Shown piece after piece: positions 41,899 to 50,463 of a DNA stretch of 51,740 nt; the stretch's first letter is position 1, and each line of letters begins with the position of its first letter. The DNA is from Paenibacillus sp. GM2 (GTDB lineage: Bacteria > Bacillota > Bacilli > Paenibacillales > Paenibacillaceae). Where the stretch lies: NCBI RefSeq assembly GCF_900069005.2, contig NZ_LN831279.1, positions 1,787,748-1,839,487 of the forward strand, in the 5' to 3' direction. A program made the position numbers and the translations under genes. The notes under the pieces are model-generated. The model did no database searches. It saw nothing but the letters and a program-made list of their open reading frames with translations, and was not told where the DNA came from.

Positions 41899-42495
41899 TT
41901 AAATCGTGGGTCTTTTCCAGCGATGGTCTGAAAATCGGATCGGCCTGATCACTTTACATGGAACCCCGGCAGCAATTGAATTTGGAGGAATATCCTTAGT
42001 GACTACGCTTCCTGCCCCGATAATACTATTTCTGCCTACGGTCACGCCTTGCGTAATCTTAACATCACCACCAAGCCATACATTGTCCTCCAGTATTATG
42101 GGGGCGGAATACACCCCTTTGTCAGCACGTTCGTAAGGATCTTCAGCATGATTTGCTGCATATAGTCCGGCTCTGGGACCGATATAGACGTTATTGCCGA
42201 TCTTTACTTCGTTGCAGTCAAGAATGATCATGTCATGATTGATATAAACATCATTTCCGATGGAAATATTAAAACCAAATTCACACCGAAAGTTGGATTC
42301 GATATACACATTTTCCCCAACTTCAGAAAATAACGCTGTCAAAATAGACATATCGTAATCATCATTGGTATTTACTTTGTGATTGTACTTCCGGCATCTG
42401 GATATCGCATGCGTTCTCAACGCTGATACCTCTACTCCTGCATCATCATACATTTCCCCGGAATTAATCATCTGCTTTATTTCTTCGATATTCAT
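41899..42495 (-). CDS. Sugar O-acetyltransferase (maltose acetyltransferase-like)
   Basis: This 198-residue left-handed beta-helix acyltransferase has a short N-terminal Mac-type helical part (EEIKQMINSGEMYDDAGVEVSALR), hexapeptide repeats, the catalytic-type histidine in NHDMIILDCN/ANHAEDP, and the closing ITQGVTVGRNSIIGAGSVVTKDIPPNSIAAGVPCKVIR. The family transfers acetyl from acetyl-CoA to sugars such as maltose or glucose in the cytosol. A GGAGGG ribosome binding site precedes it. It is monocistronic. Confidence 0.88.
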   Translation of the reverse strand: MNIEEIKQMINSGEMYDDAGVEVSALRTHAISRCRKYNHKVNTNDDYDMSILTALFSEVGENVYIESNFRCEFGFNISIGNDVYINHDMIILDCNEVKIGNNVYIGPRAGLYAANHAEDPYERADKGVYSAPIILEDNVWLGGDVKITQGVTVGRNSIIGAGSVVTKDIPPNSIAAGVPCKVIRPIRFSDHRWKRPTI

Positions 42496-42657
42496 AAGCC
42501 CTCCTGATCATCGTCCAATTTCACTTATCGTGTGATAATTCAATATTCATAATTGAACTTCTTCAATATAGCTTTTTCTGTTTTACATAAGATTATATCA
42601 TTGAACGAATGATCAAAAGGCACTTTATTTATTCCCAATAATACATTCCACTCCAAG

Positions 42658-44373
42658 TCACATCGAATTAAGCTTGTACTCCGTACGCCACATAGCTGCA
42701 TATCTTCCTTCTTTTTCCAGAAGCTGCTGATGGGTTCCCTCCTCGGCTACACGCCCCCCATCCATAACTACAATCTTGTCCGCATGTTTAATAACGGATA
42801 ACGTATGGGCGATCATCACAACCGTTTTTTGTTTATTCAGCAAATGTTGAGTAGCTTCCTTGACAGCCCATTCATTTTCTATATCCAAAGACGATGTTGC
42901 TTCATCCAACAGCAAAATCGAACTATCCTTCAAAATCGCCCTCGCTATAGAAATACGCTGCCGCTCTCCACCGGAAAATTTGTTGCCGTTATCTCCAGCC
43001 ATCGTATCATAACCTTGTTCCAACTGTTCTATAAACGTATGACAATTAGCTTCCTTAGCCGCCGCCATTACCTCTTGCTCCGATGCCTCTGGCTTCGCGT
43101 AGCGGATATTGTTCAGAACCGTATCATTAAACAGAAAAACCTCCTGATCGACCATGGAAACGGCCTGCAGCACCTTTTCGGAATCAAGCTTTCCAATATC
43201 CTGTTTGCCTATGCAAATCTGGCCATGATCAGGTTCATAATACTTGCTTATAAGATTTAATACCGTAGATTTGCCTGAGCCGGAAGGCCCGACAATAGCC
43301 GTGAATGCTCCTGACTCTATCGAAATGTTGATGCCATACAAAACCTGCTCGCCCTTTTGATATGAAAAATCAACATTTTTAAAGGTAATGCTGTAATCCT
43401 CGGGCACAAATTCCCTCTCGCTTGCAGGTTCTTCCGGCGCCGCAAATATGTGTTCAATTTGCTTTTTGGAAATCATCAGATTTTTATAGGAAGTCAGATC
43501 GATAAACAACGTTCCGAACAACTTGTTAGTAAATAGCGGTGCAATGGCCACCAGAACAAAAGAAGGACCAGCCAGATTTCCTTCCATCCATTGAGCCCCG
43601 GCCAAGTATAAGACGACCGGCAGACTCAACCAGCTCAACATGCTGAATACCGCACCAATCGGGATTATCTTCACTTCGTAGGTATAACTAATGTCGCTAT
43701 ATGCTTTCATTGAGGCTGTCGTTGCTCTGTGTTTACCGCCTCCCAGCCCATAAGCCCGCAAGGTTTGTATGCCGTTTATATACTCGACCACCGCGCTGGT
43801 ACTGGCAGACATGATTTCCTGTTTGCGGTTGCCGTACTTGTTCACCATAAGAAAAGAATAATAAAGCGACGGAATCAGCAGCAGACCTGCGCAAAATATA
43901 ACTGCCCCAGCAGGTATATATACGGTAGCTATAAAACCTGTGAGCAATAAAGTAAATGAGATATTTTTAATGATATCGCCGATTTTATGCGTTAATACAT
44001 TTTCATAGCTGTTCACACTGGCGGTTGCCGTATTAATATACTCGCCTGCTTGCGTTTTGGAGAAGAAGGACAGCGGAATTCGCCTCATTTTATCCCCTAA
44101 GGCAAGCCGCAAACTTCTACTGACGGCCGCTCCGCCAATCTGTCCTCTTGTATAGCCATACGCATAGACAACCAGACGGACTAAGAATATAACGATTAAC
44201 AGAAATACAGTCCGGTACAGCAAATGAGACGTTAGCCTCTCCGTCATCAGCACCTCAATAGAATGATACAGCACGATAAAGTTAAAGCCTGCGAGCATCC
44301 CTTCCAGTACATTGCATACAACAGAAATGTAAAAAGAGACATTCTTCTGAAAAGCCTGCTGCTGTTCATGCAT
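42658..44373 (-). CDS. ABC half-transporter, YbtQ-like (metallophore system)
   Basis: This 571-residue protein has a six-helix transmembrane domain (about 1-310) and a nucleotide-binding domain with Walker A GPSGSGKST, signature FSGGERQRISIARAI and Walker B ILLLDEATSSLD (catalytic Glu present). The start at 44373 is taken because AAGGGGGG lies about eight bases upstream; the coding region then overlaps the end of the preceding half-transporter by eight bases. The pair resembles YbtP/YbtQ and IrtA/IrtB, which have exporter-type folds but import ferric siderophores. As the last gene of a Fur-box-headed operon it probably serves metallophore uptake; drug export remains possible. Confidence 0.88.
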   Translation of the reverse strand: MHEQQQAFQKNVSFYISVVCNVLEGMLAGFNFIVLYHSIEVLMTERLTSHLLYRTVFLLIVIFLVRLVVYAYGYTRGQIGGAAVSRSLRLALGDKMRRIPLSFFSKTQAGEYINTATASVNSYENVLTHKIGDIIKNISFTLLLTGFIATVYIPAGAVIFCAGLLLIPSLYYSFLMVNKYGNRKQEIMSASTSAVVEYINGIQTLRAYGLGGGKHRATTASMKAYSDISYTYEVKIIPIGAVFSMLSWLSLPVVLYLAGAQWMEGNLAGPSFVLVAIAPLFTNKLFGTLFIDLTSYKNLMISKKQIEHIFAAPEEPASEREFVPEDYSITFKNVDFSYQKGEQVLYGINISIESGAFTAIVGPSGSGKSTVLNLISKYYEPDHGQICIGKQDIGKLDSEKVLQAVSMVDQEVFLFNDTVLNNIRYAKPEASEQEVMAAAKEANCHTFIEQLEQGYDTMAGDNGNKFSGGERQRISIARAILKDSSILLLDEATSSLDIENEWAVKEATQHLLNKQKTVVMIAHTLSVIKHADKIVVMDGGRVAEEGTHQQLLEKEGRYAAMWRTEYKLNSM

Positions 44374-46141
44374 CGGGCTGCCCCCCTTCACCCAGTTCGT
44401 ATACAATCTCCCTGGCATTGCTATAGCTTTGCCAGGCTTCCCTATAATAAAGGCTCTTCTCCAGCAGTTCCTGATGCGTACCGCAAGCTTGAATCGTCTG
44501 ATTTTCCACAACCGCAACCCGGTCGCAATGCTTAATGATCCCCAGTCTATGCGCAATAATGATTACTGTTTTACCCTGACAAAGCTCCGTGATCGCTTTA
44601 TCGATTTCAGCCTGATTTTCCGGGTCTGCCGCTGAAGTGGCTTCATCGAGTACAAGAATTGGAGAATTCTTCAATATAGCACGCGCAATGGCAATCCGCT
44701 GCTTCTCTCCTCCGGAAAAGCGGTTGCCCCAGCTATCTATCCTGGTATCGTATCCGTGCGGCAAGGATTGAATAAAATCGTCGATTTGCGCTTTTCTTGC
44801 AGCTTCTCTTACTTCCTGCAGAGGGGCGTCTGTGCCCATAGCAATATTTTCAAATACGGTCCCGCTTGTTAAGAAAGATTTCTGAAATACAAGGGTGATA
44901 TGCTTCAGCAATTCCTCATAGTCGATATCCTTCACATTGACATTGCCGATTAGTACCTCCCCCTCATCCGCATCATAGAAACGGGATATAAGCTGTACAA
45001 TTGTGCTTTTCCCCGCGCCGGAAGCGCCGACAATCGCGATTTTCTCATGCTCGGCAACAGACAAATTGACATGCTGTAATTGGGGTTGCCGGCCCTCATA
45101 CGAGAAGCTGACATTTCTCAACTGTATTCCGCAATGATCCGGAAAAGCCTCGCCCCGCTCAAAAATCGGCGTTTCCAAAAACGCTTGGCATTTCCTGACC
45201 GCATTTAACACTTGGGCAAAGTTGGAGCCAAGCTCCTGCAGCGGACGCAGCTCGGTTAAATATAAAGAGCCTACAAATGCAAACAGAATAAAAATACTGC
45301 CGCTCAACTTGCCGCTAAGCAGCCACATGCCTCCAATCGGAATCATTAGCAGCAAGCCGCATTCGATCATAATGACATAACTGGCATAGGGAGGGCCCAT
45401 TTTTAAGGACATTTCCTTCCATACGCCAAACTCGTCGTCTACCGCCCGGGCATATTTTTTAAATGACTTGCCGCTCATACGATAAGCTTTAATCAGGCGC
45501 ATTCCTTGAATATACTCAATGACGGCCGCATTCAATGCCGCGATCGAGCGCGTTGCCCGGTCCATCAGCTGGTTCGTGCCGCGAAACATCACGGCCATAA
45601 TCATAACCGCAAGCAATAGTGGAACAAAAGAAATCGCGGCCAGTGGCAAATGGATGCTGCACAGATAAATAAACACGGCGATTGGACCGCTCATATAGAA
45701 AATAAGCTCCGGCAAATGGTGGGCCAAGAAGAGCTCCAGCTTTTCGATTTCTTCATTCAGCAAGGTTTTCATTTCCCCGGTATGCCGTTCGTTTAAGGAA
45801 CCCAACGATACCTTCGACATATGCTCAGTGACCCTGGATCGCGCATCAAACAGGGTCCGATAAGCTCCTTTGTGAGACAAAGCGCCAGACACGGCAAACA
45901 TGGCGAAGCGCAGAATTAGCGCCGCTGTTAGAAACAGTACATGCTGCAGGAAATATGACTCTGTTAAAACATGATGATACACACGCTCTATCAATCGATA
46001 AATGACGAGGTAGGGTACGATCGTACATAATCCGCTAGTCAGCGAGCACAGTACCGACAAATACAAATATATTTTGTTTTTTCCCGCCCACGCGAGCAAG
46101 ATGGCTACAGGGTTTCGGGGTTTGTTACATGTTCCTTCCAT
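44366..46141 (-). CDS. ABC half-transporter, YbtP-like (metallophore system)
   Basis: This 591-residue protein has six membrane helices, Walker A GASGAGKST, signature FSGGEKQRIAIARAIL and Walker B ILVLDEATSAADPENQ, wording typical of the YbtP/IrtA group. Both half-transporters keep consensus catalytic residues, unlike the asymmetric exporter pair at 22-26 kb. It follows the ECF ATPase gene by 18 bp and overlaps the next gene, consistent with one polycistronic unit. Import direction is inferred from relatives and from the Fur box at the operon start. Confidence 0.88.
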   Translation of the reverse strand: MEGTCNKPRNPVAILLAWAGKNKIYLYLSVLCSLTSGLCTIVPYLVIYRLIERVYHHVLTESYFLQHVLFLTAALILRFAMFAVSGALSHKGAYRTLFDARSRVTEHMSKVSLGSLNERHTGEMKTLLNEEIEKLELFLAHHLPELIFYMSGPIAVFIYLCSIHLPLAAISFVPLLLAVMIMAVMFRGTNQLMDRATRSIAALNAAVIEYIQGMRLIKAYRMSGKSFKKYARAVDDEFGVWKEMSLKMGPPYASYVIMIECGLLLMIPIGGMWLLSGKLSGSIFILFAFVGSLYLTELRPLQELGSNFAQVLNAVRKCQAFLETPIFERGEAFPDHCGIQLRNVSFSYEGRQPQLQHVNLSVAEHEKIAIVGASGAGKSTIVQLISRFYDADEGEVLIGNVNVKDIDYEELLKHITLVFQKSFLTSGTVFENIAMGTDAPLQEVREAARKAQIDDFIQSLPHGYDTRIDSWGNRFSGGEKQRIAIARAILKNSPILVLDEATSAADPENQAEIDKAITELCQGKTVIIIAHRLGIIKHCDRVAVVENQTIQACGTHQELLEKSLYYREAWQSYSNAREIVYELGEGGQPDA

Positions 46142-46159
46142 TTCCGTACCGCCTTTTCT

Positions 46160-47671
46160 TTATTGTAAAATAGAATGATAAATAGCGTGCGGCCAGTTGG
46201 TTTCATCCAATCGGCAATCTTCCAGCAAACCTCCCTTTCCCAGCTGAATTATATGGCTACAGCAGGAGGCGATCAATTCGGGATCGTGTGTAACAACGAA
46301 AATCAGTTTATTGGCCGCAGCCAAATTGCGTAAAATAGAGGCTACCCTGCACATACTGTCTCCATCGAGGCCGCTTGTCGGTTCGTCAAACACCAAAATC
46401 TCCTTCTTGCTGACGAGGCTGGCAGCCACGGCTAACCGTTGCTTTTGTCCGCCCGATAGAGTGTTCGGGTGGCGTTCGGCGAATTCCGCAAGCCCCATCT
46501 GCTCCAATGCTTCCCGCACAGCATGCGGATCAGCTCGCTTGACGCCAAAGGCGCATTCTTTCTCCACCGTCTCGGCAAACAGCTGGTAGTTCACATCCTG
46601 CATGACCATATAAGCCAGTTTGGATAGCTTATGGGGAGTCAACCTCCGCCCATTCAAGGAAATGCTGCCGTTATCCAGCTTCTGCAGCCCGCACAAAGCT
46701 CTGGCCAGGGTTGTTTTGCCAGCTCCGTTATGCCCCGTTATCGCAATAATTTCACCGCTAACGGCCGTAAACCGAACGTTCTTCCAGACCGCTTTTTTAC
46801 GATGTGATGCTGCCGCATTCTCTATCGCCAGTTCATACGGTGGACGATGCTTCCCGCAATCGAAAATGCCAGCCGTTTGGCCGACAGTGTTATAGCCTCG
46901 ATTGTCGCAGGTGGCGCCAAATCGCACTTGCTCCAAATCGAACGCGCGCAGTCCCAGTTGCTCCCTCTCCGCATCCGTTAGCTGCAAAAATTCCTCGCGT
47001 GAATAAACAGCCTTGATTTCCCCCTGTTCCAGCACGAACGCTCTATCCAGCAAATCCCGCAAATAATACAGCCTGTGCTCGGAGATAAGGATGGTTTTAC
47101 CCTGCTTCTTCAACAAAGAAATCATGTCCTTCAATTCTTCAATAACAGCGGCATCCAGATTGGCTGACGGTTCATCCAGTAAAAATACATCCGGCGCAAT
47201 GGCATATACACTGGCAAAAGCGATTTTTTGCTTTTCTCCTCCGGACAGGTGAAAAATATTGCGGCGGCGCAATGGATGCAAATGCAATTCTTCCGTAACC
47301 TGCTGCATTCGCTGCTCCATTTTCGCTCTGGAATAAGCCAGATTTTCCATGCCAAACACAATTTCACTATCCGTATCCACATTAAAAAATTGCGATCTCG
47401 GATTTTGAAAAACCGTGCCCGCCAGTCCACTGATTTCATGCATGGGCATGTCCTCCACGCTCTGTCCGTACAACAGCGCCCGCCCCTGCTTGATTCCATC
47501 GTAAAAATGGGGAATCAGGCCATTTACAGCTCTGATAGCTGTTGTCTTGCCGCAGCCGCTTTTTCCGCACAACAGCACGCATTCTCCTTGGCCGACACAA
47601 AGCTCAATCTGTTTCAAGCCTTCATCACGTCCGCCGGCATAAGCAAATGAAAAATGAGATAGCTCTATCAT
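46160..47671 (-). CDS. ECF-type transporter ATPase, two fused nucleotide-binding domains
   Basis: This 503-residue protein carries two CbiO/EcfA-type ATPase domains in one chain. The first (about 1-225) has GKSGCGKTT, LSGGEKQKIAFASV and FLLDEPSANLD; the second (about 280-500) has GHNGAGKTT, LSGGQKQRLAVAAS and LVFDEPTSGLD. Each probably corresponds to one of the EcfA/EcfA' subunits that drive ECF vitamin and metal importers. The ATG at 47671 is chosen since GGAG lies seven bases before it and it overlaps the upstream stop as ATGA. It sits between the T-component gene and the YbtPQ-like genes. Confidence 0.9.
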   Translation of the reverse strand: MIELSHFSFAYAGGRDEGLKQIELCVGQGECVLLCGKSGCGKTTAIRAVNGLIPHFYDGIKQGRALLYGQSVEDMPMHEISGLAGTVFQNPRSQFFNVDTDSEIVFGMENLAYSRAKMEQRMQQVTEELHLHPLRRRNIFHLSGGEKQKIAFASVYAIAPDVFLLDEPSANLDAAVIEELKDMISLLKKQGKTILISEHRLYYLRDLLDRAFVLEQGEIKAVYSREEFLQLTDAEREQLGLRAFDLEQVRFGATCDNRGYNTVGQTAGIFDCGKHRPPYELAIENAAASHRKKAVWKNVRFTAVSGEIIAITGHNGAGKTTLARALCGLQKLDNGSISLNGRRLTPHKLSKLAYMVMQDVNYQLFAETVEKECAFGVKRADPHAVREALEQMGLAEFAERHPNTLSGGQKQRLAVAASLVSKKEILVFDEPTSGLDGDSMCRVASILRNLAAANKLIFVVTHDPELIASCCSHIIQLGKGGLLEDCRLDETNWPHAIYHSILQ

Positions 47672-48405
47672 ATCCACACTCCTGCCGCAACATATGATGT
47701 AAATACTATAGCTGCCAGCACATCCGAGAATTGAAAGGACACTCGCTCATAGCAGGTGCGTTGTTTCGGATTCTCTATTCCTCTCGTTATACTGGCAACA
47801 GCCAACTCATCGGCAATTTTGGAGGCAGCCATCATTAAAGGAACATAAATGCACTCTACCGTCATCAACGGCCGTCTTATAAAACCAAGCATTGAAGGCG
47901 TGATACCTCTTAACTTCATCGCATCCTTAATATATCGCCAATCCTCGCCGATCACCGGTAAGTAGCGCAGCATCACGGCAAAGGGAATAATGATCTTCTT
48001 GGACAGCCCTATTCGTGTTAATGCGGTCATGAATTCATTAATTTTGGTCGTTCCAATCAGCAGGCTTCCCAGCGCAATACACGGATAAATCTTCCTGATA
48101 AACATGGCAAAGGATACGAACATCAACTGCCAGACCCCCGGTAAAAATCGCTCGCTCAGCAACTGCACAGCCATAACGAAGCTATAACTCAGCAGTATTT
48201 TAAACAGAAGAGAATACATCCCCATCCATAAATAAAGCAGGAAAATAAGAGCCATAAAGAGGAGCTCATACTCCAAAGAAGGCGATAAAAAGACGGCGGC
48301 ATTGGCTAACAACAAAAGATACATTTTCGTTCTGGGATCAAGCTTGACCGTCAACATTGCAGCTGTTGCCACACTTTGCCCAACCGTTCCTGTCTTCTCC
48401 CTCAT
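47668..48405 (-). CDS. ECF transporter transmembrane (T) component
   Basis: This 245-residue membrane protein of CbiQ/EcfT type has about five or six helices and the cytoplasmic coupling region AVMLRYLPVIGEDWRYIKDAMKLRGI, containing the conserved A-R-G pattern that contacts the ATPases, followed by ADELAVASITRGIE. It starts at an ATG that overlaps the S-component stop (ATGA) and ends in an ATGA overlap with the ATPase gene, so the three are translationally coupled. Confidence 0.9.
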   Translation of the reverse strand: MREKTGTVGQSVATAAMLTVKLDPRTKMYLLLLANAAVFLSPSLEYELLFMALIFLLYLWMGMYSLLFKILLSYSFVMAVQLLSERFLPGVWQLMFVSFAMFIRKIYPCIALGSLLIGTTKINEFMTALTRIGLSKKIIIPFAVMLRYLPVIGEDWRYIKDAMKLRGITPSMLGFIRRPLMTVECIYVPLMMAASKIADELAVASITRGIENPKQRTCYERVSFQFSDVLAAIVFTSYVAAGVWI

Positions 48406-49016
48406 CTGACCAGCACGCCCGATTTCTCAAACTGCTTTCTAAGCAGCTTCTTGCCGAGCAGCGCGCTAATCAACGCACACAGCAGCGTTCCGGCGATCAT
48501 AGCTGGAAGCATCCAGTCCTGAGCGGTGGACAACATCGTGTCCATATATGCCGCCTCTGTTCCTTGATTCGTCAGATATTCCTTATAGGACTGCTGATTA
48601 AGCCATAGCATAATATACGAACCCATAGGATGAAGCGAAAAAATGAGAAAACTGGCTATATTGGCGCTCATTCGTTTGTATTTACCAAGCGAGGCGATCC
48701 ACTCCCCGATAAAAGCTGCTGCTATACAAGCTAGCGACCAGAGCCAGTACATCCCTGTCACGAACGTGAACACCGCCAGCACAATACCTAAAATCAAAAT
48801 AGGACCAAAGCGCGGAACCTTCGCTATCATTAATAGATATACTGGCCCGGTCAGCAGCGCCGCTCCCGCCGGCATTAAAAAGGTCAACACCGGATTAGGC
48901 GCAAAGAAAGCCGACCCAATCATCATAAATACAAAGTATAGCGCTGAAAAAACGCCGATCGTGATCAGTTCCTTGACAGAAAGCGATTTTTTGTCATTCA
49001 TTTTCCCTTGATTCAT
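48402..49016 (-). CDS. MptD-family putative ECF transporter substrate-binding (S) component
   Basis: This membrane protein of about 204 residues has six hydrophobic segments. It begins SVKELITIGVFSALYFVFMM and contains FFAPNPVLTFLMPAGAALL and KVPRFGPILILG, which I associate with the MptD/Trep_Strep family of putative ECF S components. S components bind the substrate in the membrane. ATG at 49016 is preferred over TTG at 49022 for spacing to GACGGGGA. As first gene behind a perfect Fur box, its substrate may be a metal chelate rather than a vitamin; this is inferred. Confidence 0.85.
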   Translation of the reverse strand: MNQGKMNDKKSLSVKELITIGVFSALYFVFMMIGSAFFAPNPVLTFLMPAGAALLTGPVYLLMIAKVPRFGPILILGIVLAVFTFVTGMYWLWSLACIAAAFIGEWIASLGKYKRMSANIASFLIFSLHPMGSYIMLWLNQQSYKEYLTNQGTEAAYMDTMLSTAQDWMLPAMIAGTLLCALISALLGKKLLRKQFEKSGVLVR

Positions 49017-49073
49017 ACTCAATCCCCGTCCTTTTTCTGCAAACGATCTTTTGTCATGACAAATTTGCTATAA

Positions 49074-49088
49074 TGATAATGATTATCA
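49074..49088. promoter_or_regulatory. Perfect Fur box TGATAATGATTATCA
   Basis: It matches the 7-1-7 Fur consensus at every position. It lies between the ECF/ABC operon (minus) and the AraC gene (plus), overlapping a TATAAT (49069-49074) on the plus strand, so iron should repress both directions. Confidence 0.88.
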
Positions 49089-49188
49089 CTCTTAATTATA
49101 AGAAAGCGTCCGCTTTTTAAAATAGCTCTACAGCAAACTGGGCTAATCAAGGAGAAGAATCGTCTGATCAAGGAAAGGGGCTTCAACA

Positions 49189-50190
49189 ATGTGTTCACAC
49201 CCTCTTGAGTACTTACTATTGGAGAACGGTTTCATAAATTGCGAGCATGCCGAAAGTTTTAATCCGGCCGGCAATACATATCAACTGGATTCCAAGCGGG
49301 GACAAGGCTATTACTGGATTTACAATTACAATCAACTATTTTCTATTCTCATTCATGACTTTTATTTCTATGAGGATTTCTGTATCGATTTGACCCTGCC
49401 TGAGCTGCTGACGGTCACTTATTACGAATCAATCTCAGGTACAGAGCTGGACTCCAAAGAGAATAAACTGCAGCAAGGGAGGATCAGGTGCTACTGGGGA
49501 ACAGAGGGGAAATACCGCGCATTCATCAATAAGCATGTACCAGTTAGAACTATTGGCATTGAGTATACTCCCGAATTTTGCAATCAATTTCTAAAGCAAA
49601 AATACGGGAGTCAGTCCGATGGCTTATACTCTATCTTAACGGGAATGGAAGATACCTTTTCGTTTCCCGAGTTGATTGTTTTGCTTCGTCAAATTGCTGC
49701 TTATCGCGGTTCTTCCCTGGCTTCGGCATTATTTTATGAAGGGAAAATATACGAAGCTATAGCGCTTATTATTGAGAGGGAACTGTCCGGAGCAAGCAGA
49801 CGGCAACCGTCGATAACGATCAAAGACCGGGAGCAAATTCAAAAGGTTTCATCCTATATAGAAAGCCATTATTCCCTTCCTTTATCCCTGGAACAGTTAT
49901 CCAAAATTTCGTATATGAGCACGACCAAGTTAAAACAACTGTTTCGGCTAGTCCATCACTGCACGATAACGGAATATATCCAGAAAAGCCGCATTCGCCA
50001 AGCGGAGCAATTGCTCGCCCAAACTGAGCTGTCTATTCACGAAATCGCACGCTCCGTAGGCTATCAAAGTGCAGGAAGACTCTCTGAATTATTCAAAAGA
50101 TACGCCTGTCTGACACCGACAGAATACCGCCAGCGTTTATCGGGCTATTCACTGTCTGATGCGAAGCACTGGACTGATGTGACACAATGA
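49189..50190 (+). CDS. AraC-family regulator, PchR/YbtA-like
   Basis: This 333-residue protein has an N-terminal domain of about 215 residues and a C-terminal AraC domain (about 225-325). The C-terminal domain carries LSLEQLSKISYMSTTKLKQLF and the pattern IHEIARSVGYQSAGRLSELFKRYACLTPTEYR, close to PchR and YbtA. Those regulators activate siderophore transport genes when the ferric siderophore is present. AGGAAAGGGG precedes the ATG by eight bases. The divergent ECF/YbtPQ-like operon across a Fur box is the obvious target, which mirrors the ybtA-ybtPQ arrangement of Yersinia. Confidence 0.88.
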   Translation: MCSHPLEYLLLENGFINCEHAESFNPAGNTYQLDSKRGQGYYWIYNYNQLFSILIHDFYFYEDFCIDLTLPELLTVTYYESISGTELDSKENKLQQGRIRCYWGTEGKYRAFINKHVPVRTIGIEYTPEFCNQFLKQKYGSQSDGLYSILTGMEDTFSFPELIVLLRQIAAYRGSSLASALFYEGKIYEAIALIIERELSGASRRQPSITIKDREQIQKVSSYIESHYSLPLSLEQLSKISYMSTTKLKQLFRLVHHCTITEYIQKSRIRQAEQLLAQTELSIHEIARSVGYQSAGRLSELFKRYACLTPTEYRQRLSGYSLSDAKHWTDVTQ

Positions 50191-50253
50191 TTATAGTTTT
50201 CTGTTCGGGGAATGCTAATTCAACAACTATCCCTTAAATGAGGTGTCCTGCAG

Positions 50254-50463
50254 ATGAGCATTTTGACCTCCTTTATTGAATCGGATTCCTCCTCTTACCT
50301 GGCGACCCTGCTGGCAGGAATTGGCCTCTTTTTGCGCTTTCGTTATTCCGTCAGCTATGCGGACCGGAAGCTATCATACGATGCAGCTTTTGCAAAATAC
50401 GGAGGTTACGTCTGCTTGCTGCTCTGCTGCGTCGTTATTATCGGCAAATGGATTGTTATTTGA
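50254..50463 (+). CDS. Small two-helix membrane protein, hypothetical
   Basis: This 69-residue protein has two hydrophobic segments (about 15-31 and 50-68) around a basic loop (RFRYSVSYADRKLSYDAAFAKYGG). GAGGTG lies about ten bases before the ATG, and the stop overlaps the end of the convergent gerC-like gene by eight bases. It may belong to the small CLC_0170-type family that I recall near germination genes, but this is uncertain. A role in the spore membrane would fit the neighbour. Confidence 0.55.
   Translation: MSILTSFIESDSSSYLATLLAGIGLFLRFRYSVSYADRKLSYDAAFAKYGGYVCLLLCCVVIIGKWIVI

Noticed and set aside
42658..46141. The second ABC half-transporter pair as another drug exporter
   Set aside because: Not excluded by fold, but the ECF genes, the perfect Fur box and the PchR-like regulator make metallophore transport the better reading.
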